Below, in pieces: positions 24,872 to 34,030 of a stretch of 64,000 nt of DNA; the stretch's first letter is position 1, and each line of letters begins with the position of its first letter. This DNA is from Rhodothalassium salexigens DSM 2132 (GTDB taxonomy: Bacteria > Pseudomonadota > Alphaproteobacteria > Sphingomonadales > Rhodothalassiaceae). Position numbers and translations under genes: made by a program. Below the pieces are notes generated by a model. The model made no database searches and had not been told where the DNA came from. It was given only the letters and a program-made list of their open reading frames with translations. The DNA is taken from NCBI RefSeq assembly GCF_004341375.1, contig NZ_SLXO01000003.1, positions 1 to 64,000 of the forward strand, in the 5' to 3' direction.

Positions 24872-25564
24872 TTATCGCTGCCGGTTCAAGCGGTATCCGC
24901 CCGGCTCGGTTTGCAGGATCTGGGCCTTGGCGGGGTTGTCCTCGATCTTCTGGCGCAGGCGGTAGACATGGGTTTCCAGCGTGTGGGTGGTGACCCCGGC
25001 GTTATAGCCCCAGACCTGGTTGAGCAATTCCTCGCGCGACACCGCCTTGCCCGCCGCCCGGAACAGATATTTCAGGATCGCGGTTTCCTTCTCGGTCAGC
25101 CGGATCGGCCGGTCGCCGCCCTGGCGTTCCATCATCTTCGACGCTGGCTTGAAGGCATAGGGGCCGATCTGGAACACCGCGTCTTCGGACTGTTCGTGCT
25201 GGCGCAGATGGGCGCGGATACGGGCCAGCAGAACGCTGAACGCGAACGGCTTGGTCACATAGTCGTTGGCGCCGGCGTCGAGGCCCAGAATGGTGTCGGC
25301 GTCGGTGTCGGCGCCGGTCAGCATGACAATGGGGCTCGCCACACCGGCCTTGCGCATCAGCCGGCAAACCTCGCGGCCGTCGAAGTCGGGCAGGCCCACG
25401 TCGAGCAGGATCAGGTCGAAGCTGGTCTGCTTGATCGCTGAGAGCGCCGCACCACCCGAGGCCACCTCGTCGGTGGCGAATTCGTCCAGCAGCCCGAACT
25501 GGTCGGCAAGCGCGCCGCGCAGATCCTCGTCATCGTCGACCAGCAGAATTCGTTTGGCGCCCAT
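24872..25564 (-). CDS. OmpR/PhoB-type response regulator, orphan
   Basis: The 230-residue protein has a receiver domain (residues 1-120) with the acidic pocket Asp10-Asp12, the phospho-acceptor Asp55 in LILLDVGLPD, and the conserved Lys in VTKPF. A winged-helix effector domain follows (about 130-230) with RPIRLTEKETAILKYLF, ELLNQVWGYN and THTLETHVYRLRQKIE. No histidine kinase gene is adjacent. It resembles the orphan regulators that control envelope functions in alphaproteobacteria, but target genes cannot be named. It is transcribed divergently from ribA, whose start is 58 bases away. Confidence 0.92.
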   Translation of the reverse strand: MGAKRILLVDDDEDLRGALADQFGLLDEFATDEVASGGAALSAIKQTSFDLILLDVGLPDFDGREVCRLMRKAGVASPIVMLTGADTDADTILGLDAGANDYVTKPFAFSVLLARIRAHLRQHEQSEDAVFQIGPYAFKPASKMMERQGGDRPIRLTEKETAILKYLFRAAGKAVSREELLNQVWGYNAGVTTHTLETHVYRLRQKIEDNPAKAQILQTEPGGYRLNRQR

Positions 25565-25622
25565 CCAATCGACCCGTTATCCCTGTGCAAACCGCTCCCC
25601 CTGATAGTACATATCAAAACCA

Positions 25623-26807
25623 ATGGTAAAAGCTAGTCCGCCCACCAGCGCCTCCGACCCCGACACACCGCGCAGCCAAGCCGGGTCCGGGTCCACCACC
25701 GCCGACCCGTTCGGCGCCGACGCCGCCCTGATGCACCGGGTCGCCCGGGCCCAGGACGATCTGCGTCGCTGGTATCCGGTGCGCGTGACCGCCGGCTCGG
25801 CCGAGCTTCTGATGCTGCCGGCGGGCAGTGGCAATCCGGCCATGCTCGCCGCGCTGAGCGACCGGCTCGGCCCGCCCCATCCGGTGATCACCCGCGAACG
25901 CGCCGCCGTGCTCAAGGTCCAGCACAAAGGGCACGAAACGGTGCGCCTGGCGCCGCGCGCCGACCGTTCGGCCCTCGATCTGGCGGCGCTGGCCGACGCC
26001 ACGCTCGACCTGGCGACGCCGCTCAAGGGGCCGTTCACCACCGAACCGACCGACGCCGACGCCGATCGCGCGCAAGCGGCCGCCCTGACCCTGCTGAAGC
26101 GCGCGCGGTTGTTGCCCGCAGCACTGATCTGGCCGGCGCCCGACCGGTGGCCCGACGGCGCCGCCGCGTTGACCCTGGTGGAGGCGGACGCGGTCGCCCG
26201 GCTGGCAGAGACCGGGCCGGGCCGGGTGCACCGCATCGCCGAGGCGCGGCTGCCGGTGGCCCATGCCCCGGACAGCCGTCTGATCGGCTATCGCCCGACC
26301 GACGGCGGGCCGGAGCATTTCGCCCTGGTGATCGGCCAGCCGGACCGCGCTGCGGTGCCATTGGTGCGGCTGCATTCGGAATGCTTCACCGGCGACCTGT
26401 TGGGCTCGCTCAAATGCGACTGCGGCGACCAGTTACGCGGCGCCATCCAGCGCATCGGCGCGGTCGGCTGGGGCGCGCTGCTCTATCTGGCCCAGGAAGG
26501 GCGCGGCATCGGGTTGATGTCCAAGCTCAAGGCCTATGCCTTGCAGGACCAGGGCCACGACACGGTGGACGCCAATCTGCGCCTGGGCTTCGGCGTCGAC
26601 GAACGGCTGTTCGACCCCGCCGCCGCCATGCTGCGCGACCTGGGCATGGAGCGCATCCGGCTGCTGACCAACAACCCAGCCAAGGTGGCGGGGCTCGAAG
26701 CGCTGGGGCTCGATGTGGTCGAGCGGGTGCCCCACACCTTCGCCACCAATCCCCATAATGAAGCCTATCTGGCCACCAAGCGCGACAAGACGGGCCATTA
26801 TCTGTGA
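25623..26807 (+). CDS. ribA: GTP cyclohydrolase II RibA
   Basis: RibA opens GTP to start riboflavin biosynthesis. The 394-residue protein has a long N-terminal region of about 205 residues (no recognised enzyme motif; common in alphaproteobacterial RibA). It is followed by the catalytic domain: RLHSECFTGDLLGSLKCDCG (three zinc cysteines), LYLAQEGRGIGLMSKLKAYA, DTVDANLRLGF and RLLTNNPAKVAGL. The DHBP synthase (RibB) domain is not evident, so the other branch lies elsewhere. ATG 25623 has no ribosome-binding site. A TAGTAC hexamer about 13 bases upstream suggests a very short leader. The stop overlaps the next start (GTGA). Confidence 0.9.
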   Translation: MVKASPPTSASDPDTPRSQAGSGSTTADPFGADAALMHRVARAQDDLRRWYPVRVTAGSAELLMLPAGSGNPAMLAALSDRLGPPHPVITRERAAVLKVQHKGHETVRLAPRADRSALDLAALADATLDLATPLKGPFTTEPTDADADRAQAAALTLLKRARLLPAALIWPAPDRWPDGAAALTLVEADAVARLAETGPGRVHRIAEARLPVAHAPDSRLIGYRPTDGGPEHFALVIGQPDRAAVPLVRLHSECFTGDLLGSLKCDCGDQLRGAIQRIGAVGWGALLYLAQEGRGIGLMSKLKAYALQDQGHDTVDANLRLGFGVDERLFDPAAAMLRDLGMERIRLLTNNPAKVAGLEALGLDVVERVPHTFATNPHNEAYLATKRDKTGHYL

Positions 26808-27397
26808 CCACACCCGACCCCGGACCCACGCCCAGTCCCGCGTCCGAGCCTGCGCCTGGGGCGGTGTCGGTGCGCGCCGAGGGCGTGGGGGCCAGCGCCG
26901 GTCGGGTGGCCTGGGTCGGGGCGGACGGGCGAACGTTGAGCGCGCGCTGCCGGCTCGGCCGGGGCGGGGTGGTGGCGGCCGACGCCAAGCGCGAGGGCGA
27001 CGGCGCGACGCCGGCGGGGCGCTGGCCACTGCGCCGGCTCTATTACCGGGCCGACCGGCTGACGCGGCCAGAAACCGCGCTGGCGACAACGGCGCTCGAC
27101 CAGCTGTGGAGCTGGTGCGACGCGCCCGACCACCCGGCCTATAACCGGCGGCTGGATACCCCGCCGGCCGCCTCGCACGAGCGGCTGTGGCGCAGCGACC
27201 GGCGCTACGACCTGATCGTGCCGCTGGGTTACAATGACGATCCGCCGCTGCCGGGGCGGGGCAGTGCGATCTTCCTGCACCTGACCGACACGCCCGACCG
27301 GCCGACCGCCGGCTGCGTGGCCATGGACCGGGACGACCTGCTGGCCCTGCTGGCGGCGCTGACGCCCGCCAGCATGATGGTGATCGACGCGCCCTGA
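26804..27397 (+). CDS. L,D-transpeptidase family protein (YkuD fold)
   Basis: L,D-transpeptidases make 3-3 cross-links in peptidoglycan or attach lipoproteins. The 197-residue protein has the YkuD signature near the C-terminus: AIFLHLTDTPDRPTAGCVAM, with the conserved His and the catalytic Cys in T-A-G-C-V. The N-terminal part (SVRAEGVGASAGRVAWVGAD, GDGATPAGRWPLRRLYYRAD) also fits the family of small ErfK/YkuD proteins. No signal peptide is visible, so the localisation is unclear. The GTG start at 26804 overlaps the ribA stop by four bases, so translation is coupled. Confidence 0.82.
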   Translation: MTTPDPGPTPSPASEPAPGAVSVRAEGVGASAGRVAWVGADGRTLSARCRLGRGGVVAADAKREGDGATPAGRWPLRRLYYRADRLTRPETALATTALDQLWSWCDAPDHPAYNRRLDTPPAASHERLWRSDRRYDLIVPLGYNDDPPLPGRGSAIFLHLTDTPDRPTAGCVAMDRDDLLALLAALTPASMMVIDAP

Positions 27398-27427
27398 GGG
27401 GGGCCGAGGGGCGCTACGGCGACCCGA

Positions 27428-28462
27428 TCAGCGCGGCCGGCGCGCGGCCAGGGCGATTTCCATGCAGGTGCGATGACAGATGCTTTCGGCGGGCAGGCCG
27501 GTGGTCTTGCACTGCACCTCGGCGCTCAAGGTGCGCGCCAGGGCGTGGCTCAGCCGCGGCGCCGACCAGCGGCGGATGTCGGCGGCGATGCGCTCGCGGT
27601 CTTTCCAGATCGGCGGCGGCGCCAGCTTCATCATCGCCGCCTTGGCGTCGAGCCCGGCCTCCATATGCGCGGCCATCAGGTGGAACTGCTGCAAGCGCCG
27701 CTGCACCGTGCGCAGGATCGCAACCGCGTTCTCGCCAGCGGCAAAGGCGCGTTCGATCCGGCGGTCGAGCCCGGCCGCATCACCACCGGTCACCGCCTCG
27801 GCGATCTGGCTCAAGGTCAAGGCCGAACCGTCGCCCACGCACGCCTCGGCGTCGGCGAGCGACACCGTGCGATCGTCGCCGTCGCCCTTGTAAAGCGCCA
27901 GTTTTTCGAGCTCGCGCCGCGACAACATGCGGTCGCCGCCCAGATTGGCGAGTAGATAGGCGCGCCCGTCGGCCGAGGCGGTGAGCCCGGCGGCCCCCAG
28001 GACCTCGCCGATCAAGCCCGACAGGTCGGCGGCCTCGTCGGGATAACAGGCAAGCGCCAGCACATCCTTGCGCTGTTCGGCCAGCTTGCGCAGCTTGGAG
28101 CGCGGCGAGAGGTCGCCCGCGACCAGCAACAAAAGGCTGTCGCCCACCGGCCCGTCGAGCGCATTGGCCACCGCGTCCGCGTCGCCGTCGCCGGGACTGT
28201 CCACGCGCACCAGACGCCGGCCGCCCATCAGCGAGATCGCGGCCATTTCGTCGGCAATGCGCGCCCGGTCGGCCTTGACCTCGTCAGGCCCGAGGCGGGC
28301 GACGCGGAACGGGTCGCCCGGGTCGTCGACGATCTGAGCGGCGATCTTGTCGGCGCGTTCGCGGATCAGCCCCTCGTCGCGACCGAACACCAGAACGCCC
28401 CGAAAGCCGGGGTCGAGGGCACGCAGGGCCGAGGTGATCTGACCGCGATTTGCCTTGACCAT
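27428..28462 (-). CDS. holA: DNA polymerase III subunit delta (HolA)
   Basis: The delta subunit opens the beta sliding clamp during clamp loading. The 344-residue protein matches the family by its start (VLVFGRDEGLIRERADKIAA), the AAA+-like domain with RRLVRVDSPGDGDAD, and the helical C-domain SLADAEACVGDGSALTLSQI and AEAVTGGDAAGLDRRIERAF. The N-terminal residues [10 protein letters not shown] resemble MVKL-type HolA starts. The start overlaps the lptE stop by one base. The usual order leuS-lptE-holA is kept here. Confidence 0.92.
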   Translation of the reverse strand: MVKANRGQITSALRALDPGFRGVLVFGRDEGLIRERADKIAAQIVDDPGDPFRVARLGPDEVKADRARIADEMAAISLMGGRRLVRVDSPGDGDADAVANALDGPVGDSLLLLVAGDLSPRSKLRKLAEQRKDVLALACYPDEAADLSGLIGEVLGAAGLTASADGRAYLLANLGGDRMLSRRELEKLALYKGDGDDRTVSLADAEACVGDGSALTLSQIAEAVTGGDAAGLDRRIERAFAAGENAVAILRTVQRRLQQFHLMAAHMEAGLDAKAAMMKLAPPPIWKDRERIAADIRRWSAPRLSHALARTLSAEVQCKTTGLPAESICHRTCMEIALAARRPR

Positions 28463-29010
28463 CAGATGTCTTCCGCGCGGTCCTTCAAGGCCACGGAAAG
28501 CCGCCGGGTGATGTCGTCGGCCAGCCGCTCGGCGGCCTGGCGACGGGCTGCGTCGCGCGCGGTGACCAGCGCATAGTCCGACTGCACCACGTCATAGCCG
28601 ATCTGGGCGCGCGCCCGGTCGCTGACCAGGACCGCGCCGTCGCGCCGGTCGACCAGCCGATAGACCGCGGTCAGGCGCAGCCGCTCGCGGGTCACTTCCC
28701 GGTCGGCCTCCAAGCCGTAGCGGTCGCGATCCTCGCTCAGCGCGACGCTCAGATCGTAGCGCGGGTCGCGGGCATAGCCGGCCGGCGTCAAGCGGTCGAT
28801 CAGCCCGTTGCGCAGCATCAACCCGGCCGGGTCGCCGATTTCGGCGACGGCGACGCGCGCCAGTTCCGCCGACGCCGCCACCCGGCCGCCGCCGGTGGCG
28901 TGCAGGGGCGTGAACCCGCAGCCCTGGACCGCAAGCGTCAGGCCCACAAGCCCGGCGCCGAGCGCGCCGCGCCAGCCCCGGCGGGCGCGGCGGTCAGCCG
29001 ACCACCACAT
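28462..29010 (-). CDS. lptE: LPS-assembly lipoprotein LptE
   Basis: LptE plugs the LptD barrel and helps insert lipopolysaccharide into the outer membrane. The 182-residue precursor has a basic N-terminus, a hydrophobic stretch and the lipobox LAVQGC with Cys31, followed by GFTPLHA, which is the family start after the lipidated cysteine. The mature part contains [20 protein letters not shown] and [20 protein letters not shown]. The gene overlaps the leuS stop by 17 bases and the holA start by one, so the three are coupled. Confidence 0.88.
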   Translation of the reverse strand: MWWSADRRARRGWRGALGAGLVGLTLAVQGCGFTPLHATGGGRVAASAELARVAVAEIGDPAGLMLRNGLIDRLTPAGYARDPRYDLSVALSEDRDRYGLEADREVTRERLRLTAVYRLVDRRDGAVLVSDRARAQIGYDVVQSDYALVTARDAARRQAAERLADDITRRLSVALKDRAEDI

Positions 29011-31537
29011 TGACGATCTTTCCCGGCACCACGATGACCCGGCGCACGGTCTTGTCGGCGATCGCCCGGCTCAGCTTGCCATTGGCCAGCGCCGCAGCTT
29101 CGAGCGCCGCTTTGTCGAGGGTCTTGTCGACCTCGATGGTGTCCTTGAGCTTGCCATTGACCTGCAAGGCGATGGTCACCGTGTCCTCGCGGACCAGCGC
29201 CGGATCGGCCACCGGCCAATCGGTCTCGGCCAGCAGGGTGCGATAGCCCAGTTGGCGCCACAACTCTTCGGTCAGGTGCGGCATCATCGGCGCGCACAGC
29301 CGCACCAGGGTCTCCAACGCCTCGCGGCGCACGCTGCCCGGCGCGTCGGACGCCGCCGAAATGGCATTGGCGAACTCGTAGATACGCGCCACGCTGCGGT
29401 TGAGGTGCAGAGCACTGAGGTCGCCGGTGACGCCCTCGATCGCCTTGTGGGTGGCCCGGCGCAAGGGGTGGTCGGCGGGATCGGGCGCGCTACCCGGCTC
29501 GGCCAGGTCTTCGGCCTCGGCGACCAGGCGCCAGACCCGCTGGACGAACCGCCATGCGCCTTCGATGCCGGCCTCGCTCCACAGCAGGTCGCGCTCGGGC
29601 GGGCTGTCGGACAGCATGAACCAGCGCGCGGTGTCGGCGCCGTATTGTTCGATGATATCGTCCGGGTCGACCACGTTCTTCTTCGACTTGGACATCTTCT
29701 CGACCCGGCCTTCGGCCACCGAAGCACCGGTGTCGGAGCGGATCAGATTGCCGTCGTCACGCTTGCGCACCAGATGGGGGAACACCCAGCCGCCGTCGCT
29801 GTCGCGGTAGGTCAGATGGTTGACCATGCCCTGGGTGAACAGGCCGGCGAACGGTTCCTTGCCGTCCACATGGCCGCACACCTCCAAGGCGCGCATGAAG
29901 AAGCGGGCGTAGAGCAGGTGCAGGATCGCGTGTTCGACGCCGCCGATATACTGATCCACCGGCAACCAATACCCGGCCGCCGCGCGGTCGATGGGGGCGT
30001 CGGCGTCAGGAGCGCAGAAGCGCAGGAAATACCACGACGAATCCACGAACGTGTCCATCGTGTCGGTTTCGCGCTCGGCCTCGCCGCTGCAGTTCGGACA
30101 GCGCACATGCTTCCAGGTCGGGTGCCGGTCGAGCGGGTTGCCCGGCTCGTCGAACGACACGTCGTTGGGCAGGGTCACCGGCAGGTCGGCCTTGGGCACC
30201 GGCACCACGCCGCAGTCGGGGCAATGGATGATCGGGATCGGCGTGCCCCAATAACGCTGCCGCGAGATGCCCCAGTCGCGCAGGCGGTAGTTGACCGTCC
30301 GCCGGCCCTGGTCCGCCGCTTCCACGCGGTCGATCACCTCAGCCTTGGCGTCTTCCACGGTCATGCCGTCGAGGAAGGCGGAATTGGCCAGCCGCCCGGG
30401 CCCGGTATAGGCCTCGGCACCGACCGCATAGGTGGCCGGGTCGGCGTCGCTCGGCACCACCACCGGGCGCACCGGCAGGTCGTACTTGCGCGCGAAGTCC
30501 AGGTCGCGCTGGTCGTGGGCCGGGCAGCCGAAGATCGCGCCGGTGCCATAGTCCATGAGCACGAAATTGGCCACATAGACGGGCAGGGTCTGGCCGGCGA
30601 CGAACGGGTGCCGGACCGACAGGCCGGTGGCATAGCCGCGCTTCTCGGCGCGCTCGATGGCTTCTTCCGAGGTCCCGGTGCGCCGGCATTCCTCGACGAA
30701 GGCGGCGAGCTTGGCGTCGCCGGCGGCGAGCTCGGTGGTCAGCGGATGGTCGGGCGACAGGGCGATGAAGCTGGCGCCGAAGATCGTGTCGGGGCGGGTG
30801 GTGTAGACCTCCACCTCGCCGTCGCGGCCGTCGAAGGCGAAGCGCAGGCTCAAGCCTTGCGACCGGCCGATCCAGTTGGCCTGCATGGTCCGCACCTTGT
30901 CGGGCCAGCGGTCGAGATCGTCGAGGCTGACCAGCAAGTCCTCGGCGAAGTCGGAGATCTTCAGGAACCATTGGGTGAGCTTGCGCCGCTCGACCGGCGC
31001 GCCGGAGCGCCAGCCCTTGCCGTCGATCACCTGTTCGTTGGCCAAGACCGTGTGGTCCACCGGGTCCCAATTGACCCAGCTATCCCTCCGGTAGACCAGT
31101 CCGTGGTCCAGGAAATCCAGGAACAGCGCCTGTTCCTTGCCATAATATTCCGGGCTGCAGGTGGCGAATTCGCGATCCCAGTCGATCGCCAGGCCGACCT
31201 GTTTGAGCTGTTCGCGCATCGACGCGATGTTGTCGTAGGTCCAGTCGGCGGGGTGGGCGCCGGTTTCCATGGCGGCGTTTTCGGCCGGCATGCCGAACGC
31301 GTCCCAGCCCATGGGGTGCAGCACATTGTAGCCGCGCGCCCGATAGAAGCGGGTCAGGGCGTCGCCGATGGTGTAGTTGCGCACATGACCCATATGGATG
31401 CGCCCCGAGGGGTAGGGGAACATCTCCAGGATATAGTATTTCGGCTTGTCCGAACGGGTCGGGGTCTTGAACACCTGGGATTGCGCCCAGGCTTTCTGCC
31501 ATTTCGCCTCGACGACTTTGTGATTGTATCGGGTCAT
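28994..31537 (-). CDS. leuS: Leucyl-tRNA synthetase
   Basis: LeuS charges tRNA-Leu. The 847-residue class I synthetase has the HIGH-equivalent [12 protein letters not shown] after FPYPSGRI, and the CP1 editing domain at about 220-420 with [33 protein letters not shown] is the KMSKS loop, and [15 protein letters not shown] is the family segment after the zinc-like CPNCSGEAE. The C-terminal [15 protein letters not shown] domain is complete. I use ATG 31537; a GTG three codons upstream is possible. It is followed by lptE and holA, with a DUF3576 lipoprotein gene upstream, all on the minus strand. Confidence 0.97.
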   Translation of the reverse strand: MTRYNHKVVEAKWQKAWAQSQVFKTPTRSDKPKYYILEMFPYPSGRIHMGHVRNYTIGDALTRFYRARGYNVLHPMGWDAFGMPAENAAMETGAHPADWTYDNIASMREQLKQVGLAIDWDREFATCSPEYYGKEQALFLDFLDHGLVYRRDSWVNWDPVDHTVLANEQVIDGKGWRSGAPVERRKLTQWFLKISDFAEDLLVSLDDLDRWPDKVRTMQANWIGRSQGLSLRFAFDGRDGEVEVYTTRPDTIFGASFIALSPDHPLTTELAAGDAKLAAFVEECRRTGTSEEAIERAEKRGYATGLSVRHPFVAGQTLPVYVANFVLMDYGTGAIFGCPAHDQRDLDFARKYDLPVRPVVVPSDADPATYAVGAEAYTGPGRLANSAFLDGMTVEDAKAEVIDRVEAADQGRRTVNYRLRDWGISRQRYWGTPIPIIHCPDCGVVPVPKADLPVTLPNDVSFDEPGNPLDRHPTWKHVRCPNCSGEAERETDTMDTFVDSSWYFLRFCAPDADAPIDRAAAGYWLPVDQYIGGVEHAILHLLYARFFMRALEVCGHVDGKEPFAGLFTQGMVNHLTYRDSDGGWVFPHLVRKRDDGNLIRSDTGASVAEGRVEKMSKSKKNVVDPDDIIEQYGADTARWFMLSDSPPERDLLWSEAGIEGAWRFVQRVWRLVAEAEDLAEPGSAPDPADHPLRRATHKAIEGVTGDLSALHLNRSVARIYEFANAISAASDAPGSVRREALETLVRLCAPMMPHLTEELWRQLGYRTLLAETDWPVADPALVREDTVTIALQVNGKLKDTIEVDKTLDKAALEAAALANGKLSRAIADKTVRRVIVVPGKIVNVVVG

Positions 31538-31620
31538 GGTCGGCACAGTCTGTTAACGGGGACCAGGCGGCACAGGCGCGGTGCCGGCGGATGGGATCGG
31601 ACGCGGCGTAGGCGGCGCGC

Positions 31621-32043
31621 TCAGCCGTCGAGCGACTGGATGCGGATTTGGCGCGCCCGGGTCAGGATCGCATCCTCGATCTCCAGCGCGGTTTGCGCCC
31701 GCACCGGGGCATTCACCCATTGCGTCCCGTCGCGGGTCTGGCGCAGCACGCGCACATTGACCGCGTCGGCGCGCAGCTCTTCGTCGAGCACGAACACCGA
31801 CACCTTGAGCCGCTCGTCCCGGGCATCGGGATTGACGTACCAGTCCGAGATGATCACCCCAGAGCCGCTGTCCACTTCAAGCAGCGGCAAGAACGACAGC
31901 GTGTCGAGCGAGGCGCGCCACAACAGGCCGTTGACGCCGATCGCCCGGGTCTGATCGGGCGCCTGACGTGCGGTCGGGCCGCCTCCGCACGCGGCAACGA
32001 GGAAACAGGCCAGAAGCGGCGCCAAGAAACGGCGGGTGGTCAT
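31621..32043 (-). CDS. DUF3576 lipoprotein
   Basis: The 140-residue protein begins with a lipoprotein signal, MTTRRFLAPLLACFLVAACG, with the lipobox cysteine at residue 19. The DUF3576 core follows: IGVNGLLWRASLDTLSFLPL, SGVIISDWYVNPDARDERLK and ALEIEDAILTRARQIRIQSL. DUF3576 proteins are found next to leuS in many alphaproteobacteria and are predicted to sit at the periplasmic side of the membrane; the function is unknown. ATG 32043 has GGAAGAG about 10 bases upstream. Longer in-frame starts would bury the lipobox. Confidence 0.88.
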   Translation of the reverse strand: MTTRRFLAPLLACFLVAACGGGPTARQAPDQTRAIGVNGLLWRASLDTLSFLPLLEVDSGSGVIISDWYVNPDARDERLKVSVFVLDEELRADAVNVRVLRQTRDGTQWVNAPVRAQTALEIEDAILTRARQIRIQSLDG

Positions 32044-32346
32044 CAAACGGTCACTCTTCCGGAGTCTGGGTGATCGACAAAATGCAACGCAAAACATCAT
32101 GCGATGGTAACTGCCGGTCGGTATAACGGGGATATGCGGGGTTGGCCAGAGGGTCCGGGCCACGGCCGTCGTAACAGGACCGACGCGCCGAGCGGTGTGC
32201 AAATGCAACAACCCTGAGCAAAACCGGACCGCTCGTTCCACCAAGCTGTTGCCGTGAGGGGGCATTGACTATACTTGGCCTGTGGCGGCGCGCGATGGGA
32301 TATGGGATCGGGCGTTGCGGTCAGTCGACGAGAGTGGTCGGACACG
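32044..32346. other. Divergent regulatory gap between the DUF3576 and beta-barrel genes
   Basis: These 303 bases hold no gene. They carry the promoters for both directions. On the plus strand TTGCCG (32249-32254) and TATACT (32270-32275), 15 bases apart, may drive the outer-membrane protein gene. Several A/T-rich stretches at 32075-32100 could serve the minus strand. I saw no terminator or RNA gene. Confidence 0.4.
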
Positions 32347-33312
32347 ATGTTGGGGCTTGAACGAACAGGCAGGCGGGACGATGTGGCCAATCCCTGGCGG
32401 AGTGGCGCCGTGGCACTCGCCCTGTTGCTCCTGACCGCGATCGAGCCCGGCTCGGCCGCGTTGGCGCAGACCAGCGCCCCCGATGCCGGGTCGACCAGCG
32501 CCGGCGATCGCCAAGCCATCGCGCCGCTGGAAGAGACCATGGAAGATCCGCGCACCGGCGCCAACGCCAAGCCGGTCGAGATCGTGCTCGACAATTCGCT
32601 CCACGGCTCGCCCGATGCCAAGGAGCCCGGCTTTCTCTATTTCGACGACTCGGCCGACAACGCCCCGGCAGGACCGACCATCACGGTGGGCGACGGCACG
32701 GTGTCGGGCCTGACGCCCCGGCTCTATTTCACGCCGCGCGGGCAAGCCGGCGGCGCGCCCGGGCCGATCGTCGCCGGCGGGCTGACCACCACCGGCGCGT
32801 CGAGCCGGATCAGTTTCAACGGCCTGACCGGCAGCGCGGCCACCGACGGTCTGAGCGTCGCCGTCACCTCGGCGGTGATGCAGCGCCCGAACAGCGGCGG
32901 CACCGCGGCCGGCGCCTTCGATTTCCAGTTGTCGCCGCTCGACGAGACCGTCAGCCTGGGCCTGTCGCTGGGCTATTGGGGCTTCAACCTCGACGCCAAT
33001 GTGATGCGCGAAACCGCGCTGTTCACCGGCAATGTGGAAGGCATCGACTTAGGGCTCGGCTATTCCTGGGACGACTTCTCCACCTCGATCTCGGTGGGCG
33101 AGTTTCGCCAGGACGACTTGGGCGTCGGCGGGCCGGGGCTCGTGGACGACATCAATTATTACAAGATGGAATTGGGCGCGACCTACCAGCTAACCCGCAG
33201 TTTCCACTTGAGCGGCGGTGTCCAACACTTTGAATATGGACAGCAATGGCGCGCGTTCAGCGACCGCCAGCGGTTCCAACTGCTCTATCTGAGCGGCCAG
33301 CTGCGCTTCTGA
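32347..33312 (+). CDS. Putative outer-membrane beta-barrel protein
   Basis: From ATG 32347 the protein has 321 residues. A signal peptide (hydrophobic GAVALALLLLTA, cleavage near residue 41) precedes a low-complexity, Pro/Gly-rich section. The second half shows short alternating amphipathic strands: VSLGLSLGYWGFNLDANVMR, GIDLGLGYSWDDFSTSISVG, YKMELGATYQLTRSFHLSGG and FQLLYLSGQLRF. The terminal residue is Phe, the usual signal for Bam-dependent outer-membrane insertion. The strands look like a porin-type C-terminus (Gram-negative porin superfamily). No exact family is recognised. Confidence 0.65.
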   Translation: MLGLERTGRRDDVANPWRSGAVALALLLLTAIEPGSAALAQTSAPDAGSTSAGDRQAIAPLEETMEDPRTGANAKPVEIVLDNSLHGSPDAKEPGFLYFDDSADNAPAGPTITVGDGTVSGLTPRLYFTPRGQAGGAPGPIVAGGLTTTGASSRISFNGLTGSAATDGLSVAVTSAVMQRPNSGGTAAGAFDFQLSPLDETVSLGLSLGYWGFNLDANVMRETALFTGNVEGIDLGLGYSWDDFSTSISVGEFRQDDLGVGGPGLVDDINYYKMELGATYQLTRSFHLSGGVQHFEYGQQWRAFSDRQRFQLLYLSGQLRF

Positions 33313-33337
33313 CCCCGGGCCGGCACCGCCCGGCGCC

Positions 33338-34030
33338 TCAGGCCGACCAACCGTCGATCGCGGCAATGCCGTCGACGCCCGGCGGCAAGCGCCGCACGGT
33401 CGCCGCCGAGATCCCGCCAAGCGCCACCAATGCCACACCGCGCGCGCCTCGATGCCGCGCCAACAGCCGCGCGAGGCGATGCGGACCGAGGCCCGGGGCG
33501 CCGGGATGGCTGCGGGTGGCGAACACCGGCGAGACCAGCACCGCGTCGGCGCCGATGCGCATCGCCCGCCGGATCGCCGCCGCATCGTGGGCCGCCGCGC
33601 TGATCAGCAGCGGCAGACGGGCGACGCCACCGAGCCGCGCCAAGCCTTGGGGCAGGTGCACCCCGGCGGCGCCGACCCGCAGCGCCAGGCGCGCGTCGCC
33701 GGCGACCAGCAGCACCAGACGACGACGCCGGCAGCGCGCCGCAACGGTGCGCGCCCAGGCCGCCCGATCCAGACGGTCATAGTCGCGCAAGATCACCCAG
33801 GTGCCCGGCGATAACCGGTCGAGCACATCCAGCGGATCGCCGTCGCGCCCCCGGTCCAGCACATAGATCGACACCGCGCCGGGACCGTTCAACGGCCGGG
33901 GCAGGGCGCGGCTCAGCGCCGTCTTGCCCGGGCCCGGTTGCGGGCGGTATGCAGGGCACCGGCGCCGCGCTGGCGTCACCGGAGCGCGCCGTCGCCATGC
34001 GCTAACTGATTTCGAGAAGGGGTCGGTCAT
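33338..34030 (-). CDS. ThiE/TenI-like protein (thiamine phosphate synthase homologue)
   Basis: The (beta/alpha)8 protein (230 residues from ATG 34030) shows the ThiE pattern: DPLDVLDRLSPGTWVILRDY, AGDARLALRVGAAGVHLPQG, RIGADAVLVSPVFATRSHPG and VALGGISAATV. Several ThiE substrate residues are changed (no clear Asp after VHLPQ; the TKK loop is TRSHPG), so activity as thiamine phosphate synthase is doubtful. The start is uncertain: ATG 34030 lies opposite the start of the divergent YggS gene, with no good ribosome-binding site. A GTG at 33979 is possible. Confidence 0.65.
   Translation of the reverse strand: MTDPFSKSVSAWRRRAPVTPARRRCPAYRPQPGPGKTALSRALPRPLNGPGAVSIYVLDRGRDGDPLDVLDRLSPGTWVILRDYDRLDRAAWARTVAARCRRRRLVLLVAGDARLALRVGAAGVHLPQGLARLGGVARLPLLISAAAHDAAAIRRAMRIGADAVLVSPVFATRSHPGAPGLGPHRLARLLARHRGARGVALVALGGISAATVRRLPPGVDGIAAIDGWSA

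Noticed and set aside
28808..31954. Long plus-strand open frame (more than 1000 codons) across leuS
   Set aside because: It is antisense to leuS, lptE and the DUF3576 gene, which have full family motifs. Its composition (Arg, His, Gly, Val-rich) is typical of high-GC antisense frames.
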